DNA of 64,000 nt from Belnapia arida (GCF_016773205.1 NZ_JAETWB010000026.1:1-64000); one strand, 5' to 3'; shown: positions 24,806 to 34,605, numbered from the stretch's first letter. The notes: generated by a model not told the origin, from the letters alone. Translations and numbers: made by a program.

Positions 24806-25825
24806 ATGATTGGGGACACGATCAACGTCGGCCGAAACCGGTACGCACCGGGTTGCGGAACGCGCCGTGCCTGGCTGGGCATCGTGGGCGCGACCTGCGC
24901 CGCTGCGGCCACGCGCGCCCAGCGCTTGGCCTGGCCCACGCAACCAATCCGCTTTATCGGAATCTTTCCGCCCGGCGGAGGAACCGACATCCTTTCGCGC
25001 ATCTGGTGCAATCGGATGGCCGAGATCACGGGCCAGTCTTTTGCTGTCGAGAACCGCTCAGGTTCGGGCGGGAATGTAGGCACGGAGGCGATCGCGCGTG
25101 CCACACCGGATGGCAACACGATTGGGCTCGCCTCAGTCTCCTCCCTCTCGATCGCGCCTACTCTCTACCCTCGGCTGCCCTACGACGTCGAGCGCGACTT
25201 CTCCTATATCTGCGGCCTGTGGCAGTTGCCGAATCTGCTTATCGTGCGCCCCGGCGTTCCAGCCCATAGCGTCCCTGAGCTCATCGCGCTCTGCCGCCGC
25301 GAGCCCGGCCGCTTCAGCTTTGGGAGCTCGGGCGCCGGCACCACGCTCCACATTGCGGGCGAGATGTTCAAGCATATGGGCCAAGTGAACATGTTGCACG
25401 TGCCCTACCGCGGAGGCGCGCAGGCCTACAACGACCTCTTGGGCGGCCGCGTCGACATCATCTTCGGCAACATCCCCGAGGCGCTGCGCCTCTCGCGCGA
25501 GGGTCAAGTGCGGCCGCTCGCCGTGACCGGCGCTAGGCGCAGCCCGCAGGCGCCAGACGTGCCGGCGATGTCGGAGTTCCTGCCAGGCTACGAGATCAAC
25601 TCCTGGGGCGGGGTGCTCGGCCCCGCCGGCATCGAGCCCGGAATCATTGAGCGGATCGCCGAGGTCGGGCGCGAAGCGGTTGAGAGCACCGAAGTTCGCC
25701 GTCGCTTCGAAGAGGCGGGTGCCACGGTGTGGTGGACACCACCCGCGGGCCTTGCAGAGTTCCGCCGCGAGAATGAGACGCGCTTCGCGCCGCTGGTCCG
25801 GGCTTCGGGCGCGCGGGTGGAGTGA
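24806..25825 (+). CDS. Bug/TctC-family periplasmic solute receptor
   Basis: The 339-residue protein has a signal-like N terminus (GTRRAWLGIVGATCAAAATR AQ) and the Bug fold: WPTQPIRFIGIFPPGGGTDI for the first ligand loop, VENRSGSGGNVGTEAIARAT, FGSSGAGTTLHIAGEMFKHM, and HVPYRGGAQAYNDLLGGRVD for the second loop. Bug proteins bind carboxylates or other small organic molecules and normally serve TctAB transporters, or act as orphan sensors. No TctA or TctB gene is present. ATG 24806 has GGGGAAG five bases upstream; the frame extends to 24659 without family-like sequence. It is transcribed alone towards the MFS gene. Confidence 0.85.
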   Translation: MIGDTINVGRNRYAPGCGTRRAWLGIVGATCAAAATRAQRLAWPTQPIRFIGIFPPGGGTDILSRIWCNRMAEITGQSFAVENRSGSGGNVGTEAIARATPDGNTIGLASVSSLSIAPTLYPRLPYDVERDFSYICGLWQLPNLLIVRPGVPAHSVPELIALCRREPGRFSFGSSGAGTTLHIAGEMFKHMGQVNMLHVPYRGGAQAYNDLLGGRVDIIFGNIPEALRLSREGQVRPLAVTGARRSPQAPDVPAMSEFLPGYEINSWGGVLGPAGIEPGIIERIAEVGREAVESTEVRRRFEEAGATVWWTPPAGLAEFRRENETRFAPLVRASGARVE

Positions 25826-25857
25826 ACAGCCGGAGGAACGGCGCCTCCAGATGACGT

Positions 25858-25875
25858 GGGGGCTCTCGCGCCCCC
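25858..25875 (+). terminator. possible GC stem downstream of the Bug receptor gene
   Basis: GGGGGC (25858-25863) and GCCCCC (25870-25875) form a 6-bp stem with a 6-nt loop, 33 bp after the receptor stop codon. A second small inverted repeat (GGAGG/CCTCC) precedes it. There is only a weak T-stretch (CCTTTA) about 15 bp on, so termination is plausible but unproven. Confidence 0.3.
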
Positions 25876-26111
25876 TCGGTCCGTCGGGCCTTTAGTAGAT
25901 CGTGAGCGCGCTCTCAGACTGAGCGGTGGTCGCGCCCACAGGCCCTCGGCGGGGAGAGATTGGAGCCGCCTGATGTGCCGACCGAGGTAAACCTAGGCGG
26001 TTCGGCGCTGCTCTTCCGGTGTAGTGTGAGTGTTCTTGCCCTTGGAACGAGGCAAAACCGCGCCCGTTTCATTGGCTGTTCCACTCCGCCGTCCTGATCC
26101 GGAGCCCTCCC

Positions 26112-27356
26112 ATGAAGCAGCGGGGCGCTGAGCGCGCACTGGACGCCCTGAGTTTCTTCGTCTCCGACGCCCGGTATGGGCTCGGCGCCTATCTCGGCAT
26201 CTATCTCCTGGCCGAACACGGCTGGGATCCGGCGAGCATCGGTGCCGCGCTCTCGGTCGGCATGCTGACCGGGCTGCTGTCGCAGGCGCCTCTCGGCGCA
26301 CTCGTCGATGCGGTGCAAGCCAAGCGCGCGCTGATCGCGGGCGCGGTCGTGGTGATGACCGCAACCTGTCTTGTCATCCCGCTCGCGCCTCAATTCTGGT
26401 CGGTGGCGCTGGCGGGGCTAGTCGGAGCCATGGCCGGCGTCACAATCGGGCCGACGCTCGCCGCCATCTCACTCGGAGTAGTTGGCCCGGCACGCTTTGC
26501 CCGCCGCGCTGGGCGGAACGAGGCGCTGTTCCATCTTGGCGACGGTACGATTAGCCTGGCGATCCTGCTCACCGCGCCCTTCTTCGGCAACGCGGTGCTG
26601 TTCTGGTCCATGGGTTTTACGGCTGTTGCCAGCATTGCGGCTGCCGTGGCAGTTCCTGCGGGCTCGATCGATCACGCTGTCGCCCGGGGCCTGCTACCCG
26701 GCGAGGTGACGAATGCGGCACAGCCCACGGCTTGGCGCGTGCTGCTGGGCTCCCGGCCCCTGTTGATCTTCGCGGCTTGTGGCGCTCTGTTCCACCTCGC
26801 TAATGCCTGCATGCTGGGGCTGGTGTCGCAGAAGCTGGCGCTGGGCAATCTCGGCCAGGGCATCGCGCTCACAGCGGCCTCCGCCATCGTCGCACAGGCG
26901 GTCATGGTACCAGTCGCGGCGTTGGTCGGGGTGCGGGTGGATGCCTGGGGACGCAAGCCGCTGCTGCTGGCCGCCTTCGTCGCCCTGGTGCTGCGGGGGA
27001 CGCTCTATACCCTCTCCGACGAGCGAGCCTGGCTGATCGGGATCCAGCTCCTCGATGGGGTTGGTGCGGGCCTGATTGGCGCGCTCTTCCCGATCGTGGT
27101 CGCCGACCTGACGCGCGGCAGCGGGCACTTCGCGGCCGCGCAAGGCGTGGTGGCCACGATGCACGGGATTGGCAGCATGATGAGTATGGTTCTCGGTGGG
27201 GTGCTGGTGGTGTGGGCCGGGTATGACACCGCCTTCCTGGTGCTCGCCTCGATTGCCGCCCTGGGTGGCATTCTGGTCTGGTCGGCTATGCCTGAAACTC
27301 GAGGGGCGCCGGCGATGGGCATGGCGGCCAAGACCGAATTGAAATCAATTGCCTGA
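26112..27356 (+). CDS. MFS transporter
   Basis: The 414-residue protein has about twelve hydrophobic segments in two halves, separated by a loop near residues 190-210 (SIDHAVARGLLPGEVTNAAQ). The A-loop-like sequence between the second and third helices (GALVDAVQAKRALI) and its repeat in the second half (VGVRVDAWGRKPLLLAAF) follow the MFS motif. It sits in the cytoplasmic membrane and probably exports or imports a small molecule; the substrate is unknown. It begins at ATG 26112, 286 bp after the Bug gene, and is followed by a broken Bug gene, so no operon partner is clear. Confidence 0.82.
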   Translation: MKQRGAERALDALSFFVSDARYGLGAYLGIYLLAEHGWDPASIGAALSVGMLTGLLSQAPLGALVDAVQAKRALIAGAVVVMTATCLVIPLAPQFWSVALAGLVGAMAGVTIGPTLAAISLGVVGPARFARRAGRNEALFHLGDGTISLAILLTAPFFGNAVLFWSMGFTAVASIAAAVAVPAGSIDHAVARGLLPGEVTNAAQPTAWRVLLGSRPLLIFAACGALFHLANACMLGLVSQKLALGNLGQGIALTAASAIVAQAVMVPVAALVGVRVDAWGRKPLLLAAFVALVLRGTLYTLSDERAWLIGIQLLDGVGAGLIGALFPIVVADLTRGSGHFAAAQGVVATMHGIGSMMSMVLGGVLVVWAGYDTAFLVLASIAALGGILVWSAMPETRGAPAMGMAAKTELKSIA

Positions 27357-27467
27357 GCCCCTCGGTTCGTCGATGACGCAACCCTGCTTGGGGGTGGTCA
27401 GGGACGTGCCTGACCCGCATCATGGCGTAGCAGAGCCAACCTCCGCCCGGGAGAGAAAGCGTCCCTT

Positions 27468-28447
27468 ATACTCCGCCGTCATGCGCTCACACTCGGTGCC
27501 GCGGTCGCGGCCAGTCCCCTGGCTGCACAGCCGCAACAGGACGGGGCCGAAGCCTGGCCCAGCCGCCCCGTCACCATCCTCGTTCCCTTTGTCGCAGGCG
27601 GCCCGTCGGACATCGTCGCCCGCGTCATCGCCCAGTACGGCGGCCAGTCACTTAGCCAGCCGGTGGTGGTCGAGAACCGGACTGGTGCGACCGGCGAGGT
27701 CGCGTCGCGCCTGGCCCGGGCGCAGCCAGACGGGCACACTCTGCTCGTGGGCTCGATCGGCGTCTTCGCCATTAACGCCGTGCTGCGCCCGAACCTCGGC
27801 TACGACCCGCTGGCCTTCACCCCCATCACGCTGGCGGTCACCACGCCGAATGTGCTGGTGGTGAACCCGGACAAGGTGCCCGCGACCGACTTGCGCGGCG
27901 TCATCGACTGGCTGCGGCGCAATCGTGGCCGTACCAGCTACTCAACCAGCGGCGTCGGGTCCTCGGACCAAATGACCATGGAGCTTTTCAAGCAGCTCAC
28001 AGAGACCGAACGACTCACGTCCCTTATGCAGGCGGAGCGGCGGCAGCCACTGACCTGATCGCCGGCAACGTGGAGCTAAGCTTCCAGAACCTCGGCACGG
28101 TGGCGGGCCATATCCAGGGCGGACGGCTGCGCCCAATTGTGGTCACCAGCGCCGAGCGCCACCCGGTGCTGCCCGATGTGCCCACCGCCAGCGAAGCGGG
28201 GTTGAAGGACTTCGTGGTCACTTCCTGGCAGGCCCTCATGGCTCCTCCTGGTATGCCTGCGCCGCTGGTCAGGCGTCTGCACACCGTTGCAACCGAGGCG
28301 CTGCGCCATCCCGAGGGACGGCAGCGGCTTGAGCAGGTCGGCTTCACGGTGGAGGCGGGCTCGCCCGAGGCGTACGCCGCCTTCCAACGCGAGGAGGTGG
28401 AGCGCTGGCGCGGCGTAGTGCGGACGGCAGGCATCAAGGCGGAATGA
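27468..28447 (+). pseudogene. Bug/TctC solute receptor broken by a frameshift and lacking a normal start
   Basis: Read in two frames, this stretch gives a whole Bug receptor: a signal peptide (RRHALTLGAAVAASPLAAQP), WPSRPVTILVPFVAGGPSDI, VVENRTGATGEVASRLARAQ, YSTSGVGSSDQM, then in the next frame TDLIAGNVELSFQNLGTVAG to the C terminus RTAGIKAE. The change falls near 28015-28022, where the expected RLTHVPYAGG reads RLTSLMQAE. The sequence fits loss of four bases, such as one copy of CACG. The place of the initiator methionine holds ATA (27468). Two independent lesions make a functional product unlikely unless the assembly is in error. Confidence 0.78.
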
Positions 28448-28485
28448 TCGGCCGCAAGTATGGTGCGCCACGCACTGCCTGGTGG

Positions 28486-29778
28486 TCAGTTTGCCCGACC
28501 TGAGTGCTTTCCGAACTGCAGCGCAAATAAATGCTGCTGCCACCGGAGCTCAGTCGCCAAGGGCGCATGGACGGGGCGGCGGCCACTCCCGTTCGGCTCC
28601 AGCTCGAACAGGCCATTGGCGCAGTAGCGGTCATCGTCCCACCCGGGATGGCCAAGAATGGGATAGAGGCAGACGCCCTCGACCGGAACGCCTCGCCGAA
28701 CGGCCTCACGCACCTCGCCGCCGACGTGGCGCAGCCAAGGCGCACGGAGGTCGTCCTCAATGCTGGTCTCGGCCAGGAAGAGTGGGCAGCCATAGCGCCT
28801 GTGGACGGCCGCCAGGAGCGCATGCAGCGGGCGGGTGCGCGGGTCGAAAGGTGACAGCGGCTCGCCCTCGCATAGCCAACGTCCCTGAGGCAGCCATTCC
28901 CCCGCGCAACTCCACTGATTGTTCCAGTAGTAGTTGACGCCCACCGCGTCGAACGTCTCGGGCCCGCCACCAAGTGCAGGCTCCACCCGCCCAGCAAGCA
29001 TGTCCCAGGCTTGGAACTGCGCCCTGTTGTACCAAGCTTCAGCGAGCTCTGTATCCTCGCTCCGTTGCGGCACGACATGGATGATCGGCTCAATCGCGAG
29101 AATCCGAGCCCCTGGCGTCGCTTCGCGCACCGCCCGTGCCGCGGCCGCCGCGGCCCGCACGAGCTGGCGCTTAAGCTCAAGGCCACGTCCGCGCGCGGTG
29201 GGGTTCATCCTTGCCATGTCACCGCCGGCCCAGGCCAGGAAGGAGATCTCGTTCACCGGGCAGATTACGGGCGGGCTGCCGGTCTCCTCGAGATGCAAGC
29301 GGGCGAAGGCCGCGGCATAATGAGCTAAGCGGTCCACGAAACTGACTGAAAATACGTCCAGCCCGTCCGGCCAGCCATAGTGGCACAAGTCCCAGGACAC
29401 CTGCACGCCCGCGGCTTCTGCCGCGCGGAGTAGCGGCAGCACGGGTGACCAGTCGTACCATCCCGGCGTGCCGCCCTCCACGAGGTGCCAGCGCACGCCG
29501 TCGCGGGCGGCCGTGATGCCGTGTTCGGTCAGCTGGAGGTAGTCAGAAGCCGCCAGCTGGTCGTGCCGCGTGGCCGCGATCAGGTCTAGCCGCCGCCCGT
29601 CGGCACGACGCTGCGTTGAGCACTCAAAGCCACCGAGGAAGAAACTCCGGAACAGCCCCGGGCGGAATGGCGCGCGCAGCTCTGGTGCCGCAGCGGCACC
29701 AGGCGTCTCTCCGAACATCGCTGCCCCTGCCTTGATGGCCACCCCGGCCAGCAGCTGACGGCGGGCAACAAGGGTCAA
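28486..29778 (-). CDS. secreted beta-glucosidase-like TIM-barrel glycosidase
   Basis: After a twin-arginine-like signal (VARRQLLAGVAIKAGAAMFG) the 430-residue protein follows a clan-A (beta/alpha)8 glycosidase pattern. It has RDGVRWHLVEGGTPGWYDW early on, a VNEISFLAW acid/base site in strand 4 and a FLAETSIEDD nucleophile in strand 7, with VNYYWNNQW between. This most resembles divergent family 1 members; the substrate is not predictable. The start is uncertain: a perfect AGGAGG (29808-29813) serves an ATG at 29804 whose frame ends after nine codons at a TGA overlapping the TTG at 29778 that begins this frame. Either that TTG is a coupled start or a one-base indel has split the signal peptide. 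Confidence 0.65.
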   Translation of the reverse strand: MTLVARRQLLAGVAIKAGAAMFGETPGAAAAPELRAPFRPGLFRSFFLGGFECSTQRRADGRRLDLIAATRHDQLAASDYLQLTEHGITAARDGVRWHLVEGGTPGWYDWSPVLPLLRAAEAAGVQVSWDLCHYGWPDGLDVFSVSFVDRLAHYAAAFARLHLEETGSPPVICPVNEISFLAWAGGDMARMNPTARGRGLELKRQLVRAAAAAARAVREATPGARILAIEPIIHVVPQRSEDTELAEAWYNRAQFQAWDMLAGRVEPALGGGPETFDAVGVNYYWNNQWSCAGEWLPQGRWLCEGEPLSPFDPRTRPLHALLAAVHRRYGCPLFLAETSIEDDLRAPWLRHVGGEVREAVRRGVPVEGVCLYPILGHPGWDDDRYCANGLFELEPNGSGRRPVHAPLATELRWQQHLFALQFGKHSGRAN

Positions 29779-29967
29779 CGGTGGGTGGGGATGTCTATCG
29801 ACATCGGCCTCCTCGGAGAGCTTCGGATTGCTGGCTGCTGCATTATGGCGGCAGCCTCTACATGTTTCCACTCTGGCGGCGCCACCCGGCAAACACGGTG
29901 CGAAAAGCCGGGCGAGAAACCCATCTAGGTCCGCCAAGGTGCCCATCCCGTTCCCGAAGCCTCGCCG

Positions 29968-31566
29968 TTAGGACGGCCGCACGCCCCAGGGATAAGGCAT
30001 GCTGCCTTTCATCAGTCCGGTGATGGATTTCCGGTAGGCAGTGCGGATGAAGAACTGCCCGAGAGGGATGGTCGCCACGTCGTCTTGCGCCAGCTTGTTG
30101 ATCTCACTGCCCAGTGACTTCTGGCGCTCCGCGTCGGGCGCATCCATCCAGGCCTGGACCAACTCCTGCATGCGGGGGTTCTCGTACCAGCCGAACCATC
30201 CGGACTGGCCTGGTCCTTTCACCAGAGAAGACACCGCCGGATTCAAGTACGCCAGGGACGAGCCGTAGGTGTGGAAGATGCTCCAGCCACCCTGCTCGAC
30301 TGGCTCTTGGCGTACACGGCGCTGAACGACTGTGCCCCAGTCGCTCTCGGCAAGGTCGACGTTCATGCCCAGCCGGCGCAGCACGTCAGCCGTGACCTGG
30401 CCATGGGGACCGATCAGCGGAAAGTCCGTTGGGTTGATAATGGTCACCTTATCGCCGCGATAGCCGGAGGCAGCGAGCGCGGCCTTGGCCCGATCCAGGC
30501 TGCGCGGCGGACTGGTGAGTTCTGAAAGATCTTCCGCTCCGAGCGGCGTGCCGCAGGGGAACAGGCTCCGGCACTCGCGCCAGACCGACTGATCATCACC
30601 GAGGATCGCACGCATGTAGTCGGCCTGGTTGACGGCGAGCGCCACGGCCTGCCGCGTTTTCAGATTGTTGAACGGTCCCTGTAGGTGATTAAGCCGCATG
30701 AGGCTCATGAATCCGGCAGGATTGAGCACTTCGAGCGTGATACTGCGGCTGCGGGCGAGCGTAGGGATGAGATCCGAAAGCGGCTGCTCTACCCAGTCGA
30801 CCTCGCCGCTCTGGAGCGCGGCCGCGGCGGTCGCAGGGTCGGGCAGGATGTGCCACTCGATGCGCGGGAAATGCGCGACCTTGCCGCCCGAAGCCCAGTC
30901 AGACGGCTCCTGCCGCGGTACGTAGCCCTCGAACTTCGTATAGGTTACGCGACTTCCCGAGACGAACTCATCTTTCAGGAAGCGGTACGGACCGGACCCA
31001 ACAACCTCGCTGACTTGAGCGTTTGCATCAGTCGCGGCCAAGCGCTCGGGTATGATGAAGGCCACGTTGGCGTCGGGCTTGGCGAGAGCGTCAAGCAAGA
31101 GCGGGAACGGTCTGGTCAGCCGGATTTCCAGCGTGCGATCATCGGCGGCGCGCCAGGCTTCTACAGCTGGCGCCAAGAGCTGGCCGAACGGGTCGCGCTT
31201 TGACCAACGTGCCAGGCTCGCGGCACAATCCTGGGCGCGCACGGGCTCCCCGTCGTGGAAGCGGAGCCCTTCCCGCAGCCGGATGCGCCACACACGACCA
31301 TTATCGTAAACCGTGTGACCCTCTGCCATCTGCGGTCGAGGCCTGAGTTGCCCATCTACGGCGTAGAGCGTGTCATAGACATGGTACCCGTGCATTTGGG
31401 TCACGATCGCACTCGTCCAGATCGGATCAAGCGCGGTGAGGTTCGCCTGCGGCACGAAACGCAGCGTGGCAGCTTTTGCCGGTTGCGCGACGGAGGGCGA
31501 AGCGAGCATGGCACCACCCAACGCGGCAATGCCCCGGAACAGCGTCCGGCGTTCCATAGCGCCCAT
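29968..31566 (-). CDS. ABC transporter solute-binding protein, family 5 (peptide/nickel type)
   Basis: The 532-residue protein has a signal sequence with a twin-arginine-like start (MERRTLFRGIAALGGAMLAS, cut near AQPAKA) and family 5 landmarks: LRFVPQANLTALDPIWTSA, YDTLYAVDGQLRPRPQMAEG, the WRIRLREGLRFHDGEPVRAQ signature and ARWSKRDPFGQL. It should capture peptides, opines or similar ligands in the periplasm for a DppBCDF-like importer. No permease or ATPase genes flank it, so it is an orphan. ATG 31566 follows GGGAGGAAG. It lies 22 bp from the glycosidase frame's farthest upstream codon, in the same orientation. Confidence 0.85.
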   Translation of the reverse strand: MGAMERRTLFRGIAALGGAMLASPSVAQPAKAATLRFVPQANLTALDPIWTSAIVTQMHGYHVYDTLYAVDGQLRPRPQMAEGHTVYDNGRVWRIRLREGLRFHDGEPVRAQDCAASLARWSKRDPFGQLLAPAVEAWRAADDRTLEIRLTRPFPLLLDALAKPDANVAFIIPERLAATDANAQVSEVVGSGPYRFLKDEFVSGSRVTYTKFEGYVPRQEPSDWASGGKVAHFPRIEWHILPDPATAAAALQSGEVDWVEQPLSDLIPTLARSRSITLEVLNPAGFMSLMRLNHLQGPFNNLKTRQAVALAVNQADYMRAILGDDQSVWRECRSLFPCGTPLGAEDLSELTSPPRSLDRAKAALAASGYRGDKVTIINPTDFPLIGPHGQVTADVLRRLGMNVDLAESDWGTVVQRRVRQEPVEQGGWSIFHTYGSSLAYLNPAVSSLVKGPGQSGWFGWYENPRMQELVQAWMDAPDAERQKSLGSEINKLAQDDVATIPLGQFFIRTAYRKSITGLMKGSMPYPWGVRPS

Positions 31567-31691
31567 TTCTTCCTCCCTGAGCAGTCGCCGAGGCTAGGAG
31601 GAGCTCCATTGAACGGTCAATCGGACATAGCTGCCACTGCGGGCGGCCGTCTATTCCAAGTAGACTCGTTGCGGTCGCCGTGCATCGAGTT

Positions 31692-31722
31692 ACTAAATTT
31701 GCTCGGTTTTTTCCGAGTTAGT
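31692..31722. promoter_or_regulatory. nested inverted repeat around a T-tract
   Basis: ACTAA (31692-31696) and CTCGG (31702-31706) are mirrored by CCGAG (31713-31717) and TTAGT (31718-31722), with a TTTTTT centre. It lies in the 273-bp divergent gap between the family 5 receptor gene and the MHYT gene, about 120 bp before the latter. It could be an operator for either gene. No terminator role is evident, because the T-run is in the loop. Confidence 0.3.
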
Positions 31723-31839
31723 ATTGGTTGCTCTTCCACAGACTCACGAAACTGTAATCTTGAACGCCCAGATTGCAGGCCCAGTGCCGGGTTCACCTGT
31801 GTAGCCTGATTTTTGTCCAGGAAAGCGACGTCGGCTGGA

Positions 31840-34431
31840 ATGCTGCGAGTTCTAACGTGCGTGACAGTTGAGCATGACCACCGGCTGGTCGTTCTTGCCG
31901 TCGTGGTCTGCGCCGTCGCCTGCCTGGCGGCCCTCAACATGTTGTCACGGCGCGAGGCGGCCTCGGGGTGGCCACGAACGGCTTGGTTAGCCGGGGCAGG
32001 CGCTGTTTTCGGCTGCGGTGTCTGGGCCACTCACTTCGTCAGCATGCTGGCTTTCCAGCCCAGGCTGCCGAGTAGCTACGAGGTCACGACCACACTGCTG
32101 TCGGCAGCAGTGGCCTCCCTCGGCGCCTGGGCTGCTTTCGCAGCTGCCGACGCCCTGCAACAACGCCAAGGTCAACTCGCAGGAATGATGGCAGGCGGGA
32201 TGCTGCTCGGCGGGTCGATCGCCGCCATGCATTTCATCGGCATGGCAGCGATGCACCTCCCGGGCACAATCCTCATTGATCCCGATTTGGCCGCCACGGC
32301 GGTGGCCATCGCACCGCCACTCGCTGCGCTCGGCCTTGGGCTCGGCGCCTGGGGCGCCCGCCTGCCCCGCCGTCTCGGCGGCGCCGCACTTCTTTCGCTT
32401 ACCGTCCTTGGCATGCACTACACGGCCATGGCAGCAGTCGAGATCATCCCCATTCCAGGCGACACAAGCGTTCCAGAGCCCGGACTAGCGCATGGTGTCC
32501 TGATCGCGGGGCTGTCAAGCAACGGCAGTCTTATCCATACAGGAACGCTCGCCATTGCGGTTGTCGGGGCCAGCGCCGTGATCCTCGCGTTGAGCCTATC
32601 GGGCGCGCTCGTCGACCAAATCCTGACCACGCGTGCGGCGAGAGAGGCGACGCGACTGCGCCAACTCGCTGGGGCCGCGCTAGAGGGTATTGTGATCCAC
32701 CGCGACGGGACCATCCTGGACGCCAATGCGGCCTTCTGCCGCATGGTTGGGCTTGCCCATGGACAGGTGGTCGGTCGCGACGCGGTCGACCTCGTGGACG
32801 CGGCCGACACGGAGTTGGTACGCCAACGTCTTCGTCACGGGGCGACCGAGATGGCGGAGATCCGCTTACGCGCGGCCGACGGTGCAGTTCTACCGGTCGA
32901 GGTACTGACCCGACCGATCGAGCATGATGGTCGCCCAGCCACCGTAACGGCCCTGCGCGACATTTCTGAACGGAAGCGCGCCGAGGAGCGCATCGATTTC
33001 CTCGCCCACCACGACCATCTGACCGGCCTGCCCAATCGCGTCCTCCTGGACGAGCGGCTGCGGCAGGCGCTGGAAGCCGCCGTTGCGACGGACGGCTCGT
33101 ACGCTATCCACTGCATGGACCTTGACCGCTTCAAATCGATCAATGACGTCTTCGGACACCCAGCTGGCGACCGGCTGCTCGTCTTCGCGGCAGAGCGGCT
33201 CCGCGCGGCTGTGCGTGCGTCGGACACGCTGGCGCGCACCGGCGGAGACGAGTTCGTGGTCGTGCAACCCGGTGCCGGGCGCGCCGAGGCCGCCTCGCTC
33301 GCGCGCCGGCTCGTCTCGGTCCTCTCGCAAGGCATCCAGCTCGAAGGCCGAAGCGTCTCTGTCGGGACCAGTGTCGGCGTGGCCCTGTACCCTGCGGATG
33401 GCACGACTGGGGAAAGGCTGCTGCGCCACGCGGATACGGCACTCTACCGCGCAAAGCGCGAGGGGCGCGGTACCTTCCGCTTCTTCGAGGAAGCCACAGA
33501 CGGGCGGATGCACGAGCGCCATGCGCTGGAGCACGACCTTGGCGAGGCGCTCGCGCTCGGACAGCTCGACCTGCACTACCAACCGATCATGGATTGCCCG
33601 ACGGGCCGCCTCGTTGGCTTCGAGGCCCTCGCCCGGTGGCACCACCCCGTACGCGGTCCTGTCTCTCCCGCCGAGTTCGTGCCTGTCGCGGAGGAGTGCG
33701 GCCTCATTCTGCCGCTTGGCCGCTGGGCGCTGGAGACCGCCTGCGCAGAGGCCGCCACATGGCCGTCCGAAGCCTGCATTGCGGTTAACCTCTCTCCTGC
33801 GCAGTTCCGCCAGCCCGGGCTGCCGCAGCTCGTCGCCGATGTGCTGCGCAGCACCGGCCTTCCCGCGGACCGACTCGAACTCGAAGTGACAGAGGGATTG
33901 CTGGTGGATGACACTGACCGTGCCCTCGCCGCGCTCGCCGCCATCAAGCGCCTGGGTGTCCGCCTGGCGCTTGACGACTTCGGCACGGGCTACGCCAGCC
34001 TGAGCTACCTGCGCCGCTTCCCCTTCGACCGAATCAAGATCGACCGCTCCTTCGTGAAGGGACTGGGCTGCGACGCCGACGCGACCGCCATCGTGACGGC
34101 GATCCTGGCTCTATCGCGCAGCCTTCAGCTCGGCGTCACGGCGGAGGGCGTCGAGACGGAGAGGCACCTGGCGTTGCTACGTGCCGAGGGATGCCAACGC
34201 GCCCAAGGCTTCCTCCTCGGCCGCCCGGTGCCGGCCACGCGCATTCGGGAACTCCTCACCGTGGCACCGCATGGCGCCGCACCGCCGAGAGCTGGTGCTG
34301 CACCTACTGGGCGAGCAGACGTAGGGCTTGGTGCCTTGGAGAGCGTTAGCGACGCCTATTGGGTGAGCAATCGCTCCGCTGAATCCCGATCAGCCAGGCT
34401 GCACCAGGATCAAGGAAAAACAACGCTCTAG
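31840..34431 (+). CDS. MHYT-PAS-GGDEF-EAL cyclic-di-GMP turnover protein
   Basis: The 863-residue protein begins with a seven-helix MHYT sensor domain (VVLAVVVCAVACLAALNML, then GVWATHFVSMLAF, AAMHFIGMAAMHL and GMHYTAMAAVE, each with the conserved M-H pairs thought to bind copper). A PAS domain follows (LRQLAGAALEGIVIHRDGTI), then GGDEF with an intact RTGGDEFVVV site and EAL with FEALARWHHP, NLSPAQF and DDFGTGYASLSYLRRF. MHYT domains are proposed to sense oxygen, CO or NO at the membrane. Both output sites look active, so it may make or break c-di-GMP according to the signal. Start ATG 31840 is tentative; TTG 31813 and GTG 31858 are alternatives. Confidence 0.9.
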   Translation: MLRVLTCVTVEHDHRLVVLAVVVCAVACLAALNMLSRREAASGWPRTAWLAGAGAVFGCGVWATHFVSMLAFQPRLPSSYEVTTTLLSAAVASLGAWAAFAAADALQQRQGQLAGMMAGGMLLGGSIAAMHFIGMAAMHLPGTILIDPDLAATAVAIAPPLAALGLGLGAWGARLPRRLGGAALLSLTVLGMHYTAMAAVEIIPIPGDTSVPEPGLAHGVLIAGLSSNGSLIHTGTLAIAVVGASAVILALSLSGALVDQILTTRAAREATRLRQLAGAALEGIVIHRDGTILDANAAFCRMVGLAHGQVVGRDAVDLVDAADTELVRQRLRHGATEMAEIRLRAADGAVLPVEVLTRPIEHDGRPATVTALRDISERKRAEERIDFLAHHDHLTGLPNRVLLDERLRQALEAAVATDGSYAIHCMDLDRFKSINDVFGHPAGDRLLVFAAERLRAAVRASDTLARTGGDEFVVVQPGAGRAEAASLARRLVSVLSQGIQLEGRSVSVGTSVGVALYPADGTTGERLLRHADTALYRAKREGRGTFRFFEEATDGRMHERHALEHDLGEALALGQLDLHYQPIMDCPTGRLVGFEALARWHHPVRGPVSPAEFVPVAEECGLILPLGRWALETACAEAATWPSEACIAVNLSPAQFRQPGLPQLVADVLRSTGLPADRLELEVTEGLLVDDTDRALAALAAIKRLGVRLALDDFGTGYASLSYLRRFPFDRIKIDRSFVKGLGCDADATAIVTAILALSRSLQLGVTAEGVETERHLALLRAEGCQRAQGFLLGRPVPATRIRELLTVAPHGAAPPRAGAAPTGRADVGLGALESVSDAYWVSNRSAESRSARLHQDQGKTTL

Positions 34432-34605
34432 ACCTTGTTGGCAAAGTCGACCAACCCTCAAGGTCCGGAGAGTCTCCGGCACTTCGGAGAGAAAACCCGC
34501 TCCCGTTCCGCCATTGCACCATCAAGGTTACCGCGGAAACCCAGGCCAAACCTGCGCCTCAGCACATCGGTCTGGTTGGGAGAGACAGGTTATGTGGGTA
34601 CCGAC

